Source of the DNA: Chromera velia
Lineage: Eukaryota; Sar; Chromeraceae
Assembly: GCA_018398765.1 (NCBI GenBank)
Contig: JAHBMJ010000577.1
Coordinates: 1 to 39,835, forward strand
Direction: 5' to 3'
Length of the DNA: 39,835 bases
Shown: positions 9,602 to 23,655 of the stretch, piece after piece
Numbering within the stretch: the first letter of the stretch is position 1
How the letters are laid out: each line of letters opens with the position of its first letter
Made by a program: the position numbers and the translations under genes
Notes under the pieces: model-generated
The model's input: only the letters and a program-made list of their open reading frames with translations
Databases searched by the model: none
What the model was told of the DNA's origin: nothing

Positions 9602-10219
9602 ATGGGTCCCAAGAAGGATGCTCCCCATGGGTGCGTCGCGATCAAGGGTATGGAGGCGAAGACCGTGGGCGTTTTCGGCCTCACGGACGATGCGGACATC
9701 TTCGAGTAGGTACGGCAATATGCAGATGCTGTTGCCATTCTCGGGGACTCGGACGAGTGGTGTGGCAGGCTCACCCTCACCAACAGGAACAAGGTGGGGG
9801 TCAACGTTAAGCACTACGTCGCAAGGACCGAGGTGGAAGTGCTAGAGAAGGTGGTAGAACGGGTGCCCCACCTCAGCTCGGAAGTCTCTAAACAGCTCCG
9901 GATTTTTCACAGGCACGTTATGGACTGCGTCTCTCTGCCCAATGCAGAGTGGATGAAGAGATATCTGCAGTGGACCGACGTTCTGAGAATAGGCAAGGCG
10001 AGGATCATGAAAATCAGGGAGCTTCTCTCACGCCGAGAGAAGGAGAGAATCTCTGGTCCCCAGTTGAAGTCTCTGAACCAGCAGATCCTCTGCCTGCAGA
10101 CTTTGAAGGAACCCTCCTCCCTCTCCTTATCTCGCCCTGTTGTGTTTTCTTCAGGTGGAGAGCTCTATGGGGGAGCTTCAACAGAGACGAAAGTGAAGAC
10201 GAAGGAGGAATTTATTTAA
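9602..10219 (+). pseudogene. First ORF of the Copia element, gag-like, unrecognised
   Basis: The ATG at 9602 follows a leader ending in a pyrimidine-rich CTACTACAG that looks like a splice acceptor. The frame runs to TAA 10217-10219 with one internal TAG at 9707. The start (MGPKKDAPHG) and a helical middle (KVVERVPHLSSEVSKQLRIF; then KARIMKIRELLSRREKERIS) suggest a gag-type or coiled-coil protein. A pyrimidine tract ending TTTCTTCAG (10147-10155) is another possible acceptor. The main gag-pol frame is different (frame 1), so it is reached by splicing, frameshifting or re-initiation at ATG 10264. Confidence 0.5.
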
Positions 10220-10263
10220 AAACAGGAGCGATACCAGACACCTCCCGTCAGATATCCGTTCCC

Positions 10264-13200
10264 ATGTCCAGTGAGCAGCGTCCGGCCTCTGATGAGCGGG
10301 ACCGCCGTAGCAGTAGCAGTAGCTGTTCCAGTGGGGGGGTGCAGGTGGTCGGTGTGCGACCTGACACCACCCTGCTGGAGACGAAAAGGAAGCAGTACGA
10401 GGACCTCATGGCCCAGATATCGGGTCTGGATACCGCACGGGGTGCTGACAAGCTCCAAATTCTGGAGATCCAGAAGGAGGAGAATGAAGTGCTGAGTAGC
10501 ATGCCTAGGAGAGACAATTTCCCTGAGGGGTCCGAAGGGAAGGAGGCGTACACATCAGAGCTGGCATCCTGGGCCGAGAAAAAAGAGGTCTTCGACGCTG
10601 GGAAGGCTGACAGGGATACGCTGGTAGCGACCCTGCAAGGTCATATTGACCAGCTGGTGTCTGATGGGTTTGCTCTGAAAGAGCAGGCCGACAAACTCTG
10701 CAAGGAGATAGACGTGCTCTCTCCTCCTCCCCAGGCCAAGGGTGTCCCTGAGGGTGTTGCTGAAGGTCGCCTGCCTTCGGTATTCCAGATGACCCCCCTT
10801 ACGGGTTCGGGAGTGTATCTTGCTGTGTCTCCCCCTCAACCTGCGACGGTGTCTGTAGGTAGGGGGGTGCGTACTGGTGATGTCGGGGCTCCGGGTGCTC
10901 CTGACATCTTCTCTTTCCTGGGTTTTAGGGAGTCAAGTGGAACTCAGGGGAGGCCTAAGTATGACCCTGAGGATCCCCTCATCGCCTACACCTTGGAGGA
11001 GATCTTGATATCGGTCCCGAGGACCTTTGTGGAGATGCGAGATAAGGTCGTGGCAATGATCTTTGCACACTTTTTCAAGACGATCCAATACTCAACCTCT
11101 TCTCTCGTCCTGGAGTACGAGAGGATTGCCTGTAAGCCCTGTCGGTTCGGTACCTACACAGAGCTGCTCACATATCACAAGCGTCTCCTGAACCACCTGG
11201 TGGAGGAAAACATCGTCCACGAGCTTGGTGTGAAGTACAGGCTCGGGCTCCTGACGGCGCACCTGCCAAACGACCTCATTATGAGGTGGCAGGAGAGGCA
11301 GAACCCGGTGGACCTCACCAGCGAAGTGGAGATCATTAAGGAGATCCATGTCATCGCTGCCCAGGCGGAGACCCTCAACAAGTCTCTCGGGGATGCCTGG
11401 GACTGCGGCCTGGTTAAGGGAGCTCTCGTTGAAGACTTGAAGAGAGAGTGGGAACAGAAGGCGGCAACCTTCGGTATGAGGGACTCGGGGGATGCCTTGC
11501 GGGGGGGTATTATTCCGAAGGTTCCTTTCATGGCGTTTGCGGGACCTGGAAGAGTCCCGCAGAGGAAGTCCCCTTCCAAGGCAAAGGGAGGGAAACCCTC
11601 AGGAGGAAAGACCCCTGACTCTGGCGGGAAGGGCAGGGGCAATTATGATCGCGGGAGGCAGGGCAGTACAGGAGGGGGTTTCGGCAAGGGGGATAGCAGG
11701 GGGGGCTCCAATCGGGGGCGCTCTCCTGGGTCCAATTCTTTTGCTCTCTCCAGTAGATACAATGACAAGGGGGTGGAAGGAAAGGACCGTCCTCCTACTC
11801 AGGCTGTTGTCAACCCCAGAGGTCCCAACAGGAACCCCGTTCTTGATCGATATGGTGTACGACACCGGGATAGATCCGGGTCAGATGCGTTCATCAGGAT
11901 GATGGCGGGACCTACAGAAACTCCAATCAAGCCCGGTCAGTGGGATGGAGAGTTTGGGTCTTTGTGGGACAAAGCGTGTTAGGATCCTGCCAGCAGGAAG
12001 AGCCTTCCCAACGGGTACCGCGATGGGCAGTGCCTGAGATGCAACCGTCCGGACGGACATGCAGAGTGGGGGGGCCATAGGGCCTGTCCTTGGATTCGGA
12101 AGAAGGACGGCTGCCCATCGTGTAGAACGATAGGCCATGCTCCTAACAACTGCCCTGACAAGAATGCGAAGAAGCGGTGGATGATGAAGCAGATGGACAA
12201 GACCGGGCAGGACAGGGGCGGCTGGGGGGGCCGCCCTAAGGGTCCTCCAGGAGGAGGAGGCCGTGGAGGCGGCTCCGGAGACCGTCGAGGGTCTCCCTAT
12301 CCTGGTCGTGGGGGCGGCTCAAGGGGGAGAGGAGGCGGTGGGGGTCGCGGCCGTGGTGGGCGTACCCTTTCTCCCGGCAGGTTCAACAATGAGAACTTCG
12401 AGAAGAAGAACTCAGACTCCGGACAAGCGCAGCGGAGGGGTAGTGTCCCTCCTGTGTTCTTGCAGACTGTCGGTCCTGGGGGTCAGGACGATGATGATGA
12501 TGTCGTAGTGACGGGTGGCGTCTCATGTGGGAAGGGGGACTCGTTCAACCTGACCATCCACGCGTCCAAGGGTGAGGAGATGATCACTCATGGGGAGGGG
12601 TCTCTCGGAAAGGTCCGCTTTGCAGACCGCTTTGGCCTTCCTTTGTGCTATGAGCCGGGAGCCAAGTACTCGCCCGACTACGATACAACGACCTTCCATG
12701 TGTGGTATGATGGGGCTATGGAGCGCCTGTCTGCCTGGGATCCTGTTGGGACCTACATGGGGGTCGATGTATGGAGAGAAGGAGTCCATGGAGCCTGGCA
12801 AACGATCTTATCCGATGAGCCTGAACGGACAGGCTTGGAACGTATGGGGAGGGCTATCTTCCCTGCAGGTTTGGAGACTTGCATGACGGTCATGCAAGCC
12901 TTCCAGTCGGAGTTCACTACGGGAGGAGTCCAGCGTATCAGGGATATGATAGAAGAGCAGGACCCCCATCTCTCTGAGGCCATCTCTCGAACACGGGGTC
13001 CGGAGGACGAGACCACCATGGGTGTGGTGCCCTCTGGTTCGAAGTCTGCTGTCTACACGGTCTCCCAATACGAGAGTGAACTGATGAACGACCCAAACAA
13101 GACCCGGCAACGGGCTGGGTTTCCGGAGAAGTTCGAGGTCTACCAGGTTTCGGGAAATACGAGATCCCAAAACCCCGAGCTCGTTGAGTACAGGGTCATC

Positions 13201-15716
13201 AAGATCCATATTGACTCCTGTACGTTCGGGAACCTCATCTCCTAGAGGAAGGTGAGGAAGATGAGGAGCCTCATCTGGCCGGATATCCCAGACTGGACGG
13301 GTTTGTTCACGGGGGGTGTTGGGGAGGAGGGGGACGGGCCCCCAGACGGGGGGCTTCCCAGAAGGACGCGGCACCGGCACTATGAGCATCTTGTCACGGG
13401 ACAGGATTTCATTGAGTGGAAGGTGCAGTTGGAGATGCCCCTCCAGTCACGGGGACTGGGGGATGAGGCGGTGTTCTCTTGTCCTGCGGTTCTTGGCATC
13501 CAGTTTGGGACTCATGACCCCTCCGGCGCTCCAAAAAACATTGTCGTCCCCTGCTTCCTCGACACGGTCGATCAGCCGAATCTCCGGGATTATCTCCCTG
13601 ACGTGCTGATTCGCAATGCTCCTGGTGCAGGTCTCTTCGTCCCTCATTCTTTGCCGAAGGATGTCCTTCCCGCCTACCGCGTGTAGGCTGAGAAAACGAA
13701 GGAGGAGAGGCAGATCCCACATGGGGTGAGTCTGTCTATGGACCTGATGTACCAGAAGGGGGTGCATCAGGGCATTCCGCAGGTTGATGTTGAGGTCATG
13801 GACACCCCCTTCAAGGTGGAAGCACCGGAGGCCTGCATCATCCACAAACCCTGAGGAGACAGGCCGGATGGGTACGGCCTCAACCACCTCCCTCGAGCAG
13901 TGTATGACCGCAGCCCGCACCACAAGGCCGTCCCGAACGAATCCTTTGAGCACTTCCTTGGGGGCGGCCCCCAAGGAGGTTCATGCGGGTACCGGTTCTA
14001 GTCACTGCAGGAGGTGTGGGACCGGCGGAACAAGGCGCAGAAGCTGAGGCAGCAGAGGGATCCTTATGAGAGGATTCCCCGAACCCCTCTCCCCGACGCA
14101 GAGAAGAAAAGGTCGGCCAAGAAGGACTTCAGGGCCACACCCGATGGTGTCGAGGTCCCTGTGGCTGCCTTCCCGATCACGTATTGGGTCGTAGGTGGAT
14201 GGACTGCCTCGGAGCTGGCGGACACCGACCACTGTCAGCAAGGTCCCTTTCTCGTGGTGAGAAAGTTTGATGCTGGGGGTGCTGCCCACTTCAAACCATG
14301 GGACTACGGGTACGAACGGACGCATCTGGCTGCCTTCTCGGCCGTCATGGTCGACCAAAAGCGTGAGGTGATGGCGCTGCATGCGCGCTACGGACACCAG
14401 AACTTCGATGATCTCAAGGAAACTCTCGCGGCTTAGGGCATTAACATCGATGAGGACTGCAGAAGGTGGGTTTCTGCGTATCCCCTCTGTTAGCTGAAGA
14501 ACGCGATCACTCCCTGGATTCACAAAAGGAGTGAAAAGCTGTCGGCAGATTGGAGGCCGATCAAGGGAACGGTCTGGATTGTCGATATCTGGTTCTTCAA
14601 GGACCTTCTCGCGAAGGCCGAGACAGGGGGCTTCAGAATGATGGTCGTCCTCTACGAGCCACGAGTCGGGTTCTCTCTGGCCCACCCAGCTAAAGAGAAA
14701 GATGAGGCTTCCCTCATCGACTGCGCGCATTTTTTTGCTCGATGGCTGGGGCGTCCACACCTGGTGTGCATGGACGGAGAGAAGGCGGGAGCGGGTGCCT
14801 CCTTCCAGGGGGACGGGTCCCCCGGACTCCACCCCATCGAGTATCGTCAGGGACCTCCGTACGTTGGAAAGGGTCTGCAGGCTCTGGTCGAGCGCTGCAT
14901 CCGCAGCAATCGGGAGGGAGTGGCCCTCCTCATGTTGGACCCGAACCACCGGTTTCCCCTTGCTGTGATTTACCTCATGGCGATGGGGGAACGTTGGGAG
15001 TATTTCTGTGCGTTCCACAGAATGGTGGGGGGCATCTCTTTTACCCTGACTTTTTGAAGAGCGCCTCCTGGATGGAGAGTGGAGGACACTGCGGTGGTGT
15101 CCATGCCCTTCCTGGAAACGGAGTTGCGCGGAGTCATTGTGCAGTTCTTGGCTCCGCTCACATACGATATGGTCGTGGTTCTCCACAGGCATAAGGAGAA
15201 AAACGTTCAAGGGGAACGTTTTACCATCCTGCAGGTCCATCCCGAGCATCTGCAGACAGTCTCGGACAACCTCCGCCTCTGGGGGGGGCCTCGATTCGAT
15301 CAAGACGGTACCATCCTCCTGGCTCTAGCGGGCGGAGACCAGGAGGATCCTCGACTCTGGAAAACTTCTGCAAGGCAGGAGGGGGGCACAGGCGCTCGCT
15401 ACCGCAGACGGGCAGGTAGGAGCGACCTCGGTCACAGGGGATTCCCTCTACTCCTTCCGAACACATCTCCGGTGGGACGGTACGAGGGGTTGCAGCAAAG
15501 AACACAGTGGCCGGCGTGGAAATTTTCTTTCCAACTGGCAGATGAGAGTGAAGGTGTTATGGGTTTGCGGGAAGCCCCTCGCCTCACTCACCTTCGTGAG
15601 GGATATCAGATCTCGAGCACGGAGGCGCAGGCGTCGGCTTCGTCATCGTCTTCCTCTGCCTTCCTCTCTGCACTGCCCCCCTCCCTCCCTCCTCCTGCTC
15701 CTGCAGATCCCTCCGA
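10264..15716 (+). pseudogene. Copia gag-integrase polyprotein, first part, with in-frame stops
   Basis: Frame 1 from ATG 10264 stays in register for 5.4 kb. A Ser-rich start and coiled coil lead to a Copia-type gag core (about 10960-11470, for example TYTELLTYHKRLLNHL), then Arg/Gly-rich sequence. Two zinc-knuckle-like clusters follow: 12031-12090, and [14 protein letters not shown] at 12112-12153, a CX2CX4HX4C knuckle. The pre-integrase finger keeps HARYGH (14380-14397) and the second Cys of a CPLC pair (14488), the first having become Tyr by one transition. The DDE core keeps Asp 14584, Asp 14773 and Glu 14890. No aspartic protease motif (D-S/T-G) was recognised. Stops: TAG 11980, 13243, 13684, 13999, 14434, 14491; TGA 13852, 15055. 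Confidence 0.8.
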
Positions 15717-19136
<3,420 letters not shown>

Positions 19137-19138
19137 TG

Positions 19139-19180
19139 ACTGTACTGACAATTGAAACTTTTGTACCAGAAAGTGACTTT
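19139..19180 (+). repeat. Left terminal inverted repeat of the nested element
   Basis: It begins ACTGTACTGACAATTGAAAC and pairs with the reverse complement of 22291-22332 at 39 of 42 positions. Confidence 0.88.
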
Positions 19181-20781
19181 TAATTTTCTATATATCACAC
19201 TAAATTTTATATAAAAAACTAAGTCTTTAAAGCACTTAGAATGATTCTATTTATTGTTTCTTACCTGCATGAAAGTATGAACAACTTTTAAAGATAAGGT
19301 TTAGTGGGTTTATGGTGTGTATGTTGAAAATTGTTGGACGTGAGTGAGGTGAAAGAGTTATAGTATGTTGATATGGCGGGGAGTGATTGCAGACTCTGCA
19401 GGCATGTGACAATGCGCAGTGTAATGCACAAACAAGCTAACTTTTACTTCTAATGGAATACGCCGAATCCGCATACTGATGTAAGGAAGGAGCACACAGC
19501 GGGCAACCCCCATGAAAGGTAAGAATGAATGTCATTGTTCACATGCGCAAACAGATCTGCCGATTTGACACCCACAGAAAGCAGTTCAACCAAACAAATG
19601 TTGAGCACTATGACCGTATAAGAGGTAAATGCTTAGCTTCTGAAAGCCTGATCAATCTATGGCTTCTAGTCAGAGGGCTTTGCCCACGACCGGCCATAAT
19701 AGCGTTTTTGTTTTTTCTGAGTGAGGCCCGGCACTGGCCACTGGGTCTTAGTCCACCCAGGAGCTCTACCTCCAAATTCTCATACAAACAAGAGCTGCAC
19801 CTCACTCCCACAACTTCAGATCACCCGAGATTACCAGCCGTAATGTTTCCTTACGAAACCCAAGCACCGACAAACGGTCCTCCGAGAAAGGCTCAGTCTG
19901 ACCTGCAGCACAGATATACAAAAATTCATAAAGTGGCTCACCTTCTAACCACCCAGAACTGGCCCCCTCATCCAGAAAGCCTTTCCAGCTCCTCATCTAG
20001 AGCTTGTTAGAGCGCACGCATGGAAAGGATTCAATGGAAACTTTACTGGGGCAACTTCGTAGGCCCCTTTACGTGGAGACGGGCCGTGCCCTTCGTGATG
20101 GAAGATCAAAATTGCCCTCTCAGGGCAACCAGTAGGGTGAATATCATAAACCTAAGAAAAAGCAAAGAAGCCAATCCTCTGGGCTTTTGATAAAGCCTAC
20201 TTTCATCGCTGGAGAGCAAGTCTGTGTGATGGGAGAGAGGCGGCACTAGGTCGTGCTCTGATCGACTTGAAACATTCGACGGAAAGCCGATTTTGGGAGC
20301 CGATTTTAGATTGGCCAACCATGTAACGGCTCCGGAAGGCAAGCTACACGTTGCGGGCCAAGGCCCGGCCAGCCACCAAGGCCAAAAAGCACTTCCCGGC
20401 TGCGCGCTGACCCATCAAAATGCCGATCTGAAAAATTCTCAGTCAGGTCTTCAGAAAGTTCTCCTCTAGTCAGAAAGTCGGGTCAACAGAATGGGCCTCT
20501 ATCCACAAAATCTCGTTGTCAAGCGTTCCATTGGATTGTATTGGAAGGTTTAATAATGACAAAATCGTGTTCAGCTTGTTATTCCAGAACCTTATTTTTA
20601 GAGGGGTTACAGATTCGGGAGTTCTTTCCCCCTCCGGTATCTGTGTTGGCTGGACACCTCTGGTTGCTCGTGGGAGTGGTTGCCTCGGTGCAAAGGAGTT
20701 ATACAACAACTAGAAGGGTTGGCAGACTGGTTTGGATCGCTCAATCAGGTCAGTTCGTTTTGTATCGTTCCACCAGTAACA

Positions 20782-21007
20782 GGGGGGGGTGGACCCTCTC
20801 GCAGGGGTACGAAGCAGGCCAATTTAGTACCCCTGGTGGAGGGGGGGGGTCCGACCTGCTCTGCAGGTTTGCGTCCAAAATGTGTCTAAGAGTGTTTCCT
20901 CGATACATTTTGAACGCAAACCTGCAGAGCAGGTTGGAACCCCCCCCTCCACCAGGGGTACCAAATTGGCCCGTTTCGTACCCCTGCGAGAGGGTCCACC
21001 CCCCCCT
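20782..21007. repeat. Large imperfect hairpin (~100-bp stem)
   Basis: 20782-20886 and 20902-21007 are near reverse complements around a loop of about 15 bases. The arms carry runs of G and C at their ends and centre, and share GCAGGGGTACGAA-, CCCCTGGTGGAGG- and CTGCTCTGCAGGTTTGCGT-type blocks. It may be a fold-back MITE nested in the TIR element, or an RNA hairpin that could feed small-RNA production if transcribed. Confidence 0.85.
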
Positions 21008-21394
21008 CCCAATGAGGGAATTGAAAAAATCTTATTTGCAGAGATGAGCCTTCTTGGTATATGCAGAAAGCTTTATACGATGTCTGTGAGTGTTTCTATA
21101 TGGCTGCAACCTGGCCATTGTGGTTTCTGAATGACTGACTGATCTGCCCTCGGCAAGGCACAAAACAGTCAAAACTGCCGTCTCCTTTTACGTGTGTTGT
21201 TCACCCCTGCCCTCCTCCTCTGCTCTTTGCAGGTCGTAGGTCTCCTCCAGGAGATGCTTGTTTTGTGTCCCAGTCCTTCCTCAACTCCTCCAGAGGTAGG
21301 TCTTTGCATTTTTGTTAAGGCCGCAGTCTTCAGACTGCGAAAGGGAGTAGCGCCCCTACGTGCCGAGCCTATGTTTTTTTCTACCTGCCTGACT

Positions 21395-21985
21395 GCCTCC
21401 GAAATTTCGCCCTTGTTACTTGCTTGACTGCCCTCTAGCTTTTAGCCTTTCTGTCTGGCTAAATGCCTTCCCAATTTTGGCTTTTCTGCCCACCCTATTG
21501 CCTTCCTAATTTCGGCCTTCGCCGCGCTCCCAATTTCGGTTTTCTTGCCTGTCCGATTGCCTTCCCAATTCCGGCTTTCTTGCCTGCCTGACTGCCTTCC
21601 AGAGTTTTGCATTCCTGCCATGCTGACTGCTTTTCCATTTCGGCCTTCTTGCCTGCCTGACTGCCCTCCAAATTTTGGTCTTTCTGTCTGCCTCAATGCT
21701 TTCCAAATTTTGGCCTTTCTGTCTGCCTGACTGACTTCGCAATTTCGGCCTTCTTGCCTGTCCGGTTGCCTTCCCAATTTCGGCTTTCCTGCCTGCCTGA
21801 TTGCCTTCCCTATTTTAGCCTTCCTTCCTGCCCAAGTTTCCTCCTAACGCTTCCTAATTTCGGTCATCCTGCTTGCCCGATGGCCTTTCCAATTTTGTTT
21901 TTCCTGCTGCCCCGACTGTCTTCCTAAGTTCGGCCTTCTTATGTGTCTGACTGCCTCCCAGAGTTCGTTCTTTCTGCTTACATCC
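21395..21985. repeat. 35-bp minisatellite, ~17 diverged units
   Basis: Units of the form GCCTTCCCAATTTCGGCTTT followed by CTTGCCTGCCTGACT recur with a period of 35 (a few of 34 or irregular). The strand is pyrimidine-rich throughout. The period is not a multiple of three, so the long minus-strand open frame across it is a repeat artefact. Confidence 0.88.
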
Positions 21986-22290
21986 CGCCGTTGAGCAGTG
22001 CCTCGTATGAATTGAAAACAAAACAGTTATGATCATGAAAAGAAATGCTTCAATCAGATTGATTCAGAGCCATTCAGATGCATTTCCTAGCGTTAATTTA
22101 CGATGATAGGTACCAGATAATTTATGGTTTTAAAAAAATATATGAATGAATGAATATACTCTATATATACATTTTTTTATTTCATTTTTTAAACATCTTA
22201 CTAAGCTTAAATAGTCTTAAATAAATTATGAAAATCAATTAGTTTAAAGGTTAAACTATCTATTTTAATGTTTTAAAAACTAAATTTTTC

Positions 22291-22332
22291 AAAGTCACTT
22301 TCCAGTACAAAGGTTTCAATTGTCAGTACAGT
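22291..22332 (-). repeat. Right terminal inverted repeat of the nested element
   Basis: It ends CAATTGTCAGTACAGT, directly before the resumed RT codon CAG at 22333. Confidence 0.88.
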
Positions 22333-23655
22333 CAGTTGGCGGTGGATGTGACCGCTGCCTTCTTGACCTCTAAGGATCACAACGACGAGCAGGTCGGCGC
22401 GACACTGCCCTCTGTGCTGCCTCGAGTCCCTGAGGAGAACCCCTTCAAGAATATCCCTGATGATAAGTACGAGGAGTTGAGGAGGATGGCGGCCGAGTAC
22501 GAGCCCGGGGACACGTACTTAGTGGAGATAGGCCTCTACGGACTGCCCTGTGCGGCCCAGCTTTTCGACCATAAGTTGGAGGGGGTGTGCAAAGAGTTGG
22601 GGTTCAAGCGCGTAGACACGGCCATCGCAGTCAAGGCTCCCCCTGAGGGAGGGAGAGCCCAAGCCATCGTCATGAATTGGATAGACGATTTGCTGACTGG
22701 AGCCCCTCTGAAGGAGCACAAGGCCCTTCAGGAGACCCTCAACCAGAGGCTGGGCTTTGGGTCCGTATGTGTGATTGGGGAGGGATCAGAAAGGAAGTTT
22801 TCTGGAGTGGATATCTCCAGAGTCTCCACGGGGGAGATTCATCTCTCCCAGGTCTCGTAGCTCGAGAACACCAACACCGCTCCTCTATGGAAGATTTTGA
22901 AGGAGAAGCGTCCAAGCAAACCCTGGAAGGGTTTGGATGGCAAGAGTACTGAGCCTTCCACCGAGGAAGAGGTCGACAACCAGTATGAGAAGCCGAGCCG
23001 TGCTGCAGTCGGAACTCTGCAGTGGGGGGTGAGGATGAATCCGCTCCATGCGGTATGGAGCCACACGGTAGCGTAGTCGATTTCGAAGCCCTCCAGGCAC
23101 GTCTTTAAGACGGTTGTGCGCATCATCGAGATACTGAAGGGGCACCCTAACAAGCAGGTTTTTACGAGCGTGGGGCTCGTGCCCGTTGTGCACGTGTACT
23201 TCGACACAGCGTTCAAGTTCGCGACTTACGCTGCACGGTTGGGTTATATTGTCAGGATCCTGCACTCGATCGAGCTGCGAGGGGACCTGCGGTCCCTCCT
23301 GGAGAACTGGATCGCGTAGGCCACCAAGAGGGCGGGCAGGAAGGTCGGGTCTTCCACCGCCGGGGAGGTGCTCGCCTTTGAGTTTCTTCTCAAGAAGCTC
23401 TTCGGAATCGTTGCCCTCGTTAAGGCAATATGGGGCCTCAAGAAGGTCCGTGTGATCGTCTACACGGACTCCGGCCCCCTCCACGACCAGTTCCGGTCTG
23501 GTAAGGCCCAGACCGATGCGACTATGCAGGGCGTTTTGGAGTGGTGCATTTAGGAGATGCATGTCCTTAAGGCAGATCTCCAGTGGATTGCACGATCGAG
23601 GAACGTGGCGAACGTGATAACCAAGTGCGCCCTCCCCGGTGGGGAGATGGCGTGA
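22333..23655 (+). pseudogene. Copia reverse transcriptase C-part and RNase H
   Basis: Frame 1 resumes the RT with QLAVDVTAAFL (motif A, Asp in VDV), GLYGLPCAAQLFDHKLE (Copia 'YGLkQAp' region) and NWIDDLLTG (motif C, catalytic DD at 22684). RNase H follows, with candidate catalytic residues Asp 23203 (HVYFDTAF), Glu 23365 (STAGEVLAFE) and Asp 23467 (YTDSGPL). Stops are TAG at 22858, 23074, 23317 and 23551, and a TGA at 23653 that is at the expected end of the protein. Apart from these stops the frame is intact over 1.3 kb. This confirms Copia type rather than gypsy, since RT follows integrase. Confidence 0.85.

Larger units (their letters stand above)
19137..22332. mobile_element. 3.2-kb TIR element inserted in the Copia RT, no transposase seen
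   Basis: The insert splits the RT between the codon AAC (19134-19136) and CAG (22333-22335). Removing 19137-22332 exactly rejoins one RT frame, and the joined residues fit the RVT_2 Q-x-DV-AFL region. Its ends are inverted repeats of 42 bases (19139-19180 and 22291-22332) with three mismatches, all transitions; the palindromy also runs a few bases into the flanks (AACTGACTG / CAGTCAGTT). No target duplication is evident. The subterminal ~150 bases are very AT-rich, and the interior holds a large hairpin and a 35-bp minisatellite. No transposase-like ORF was found, so it is probably non-autonomous. The superfamily is unknown. Confidence 0.8.

Noticed and set aside
21442..21777. 111-residue minus-strand frame with Arg-Gln repeats
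   Set aside because: It lies wholly inside the 35-bp minisatellite, whose period is not a multiple of three; an open frame there is a composition effect.
19137..22332. The nested element as a very large intron of the Copia RT
   Set aside because: GT...AG choices near the ends do not rejoin the RT frame, and the 42-bp terminal inverted repeats indicate a transposable element.
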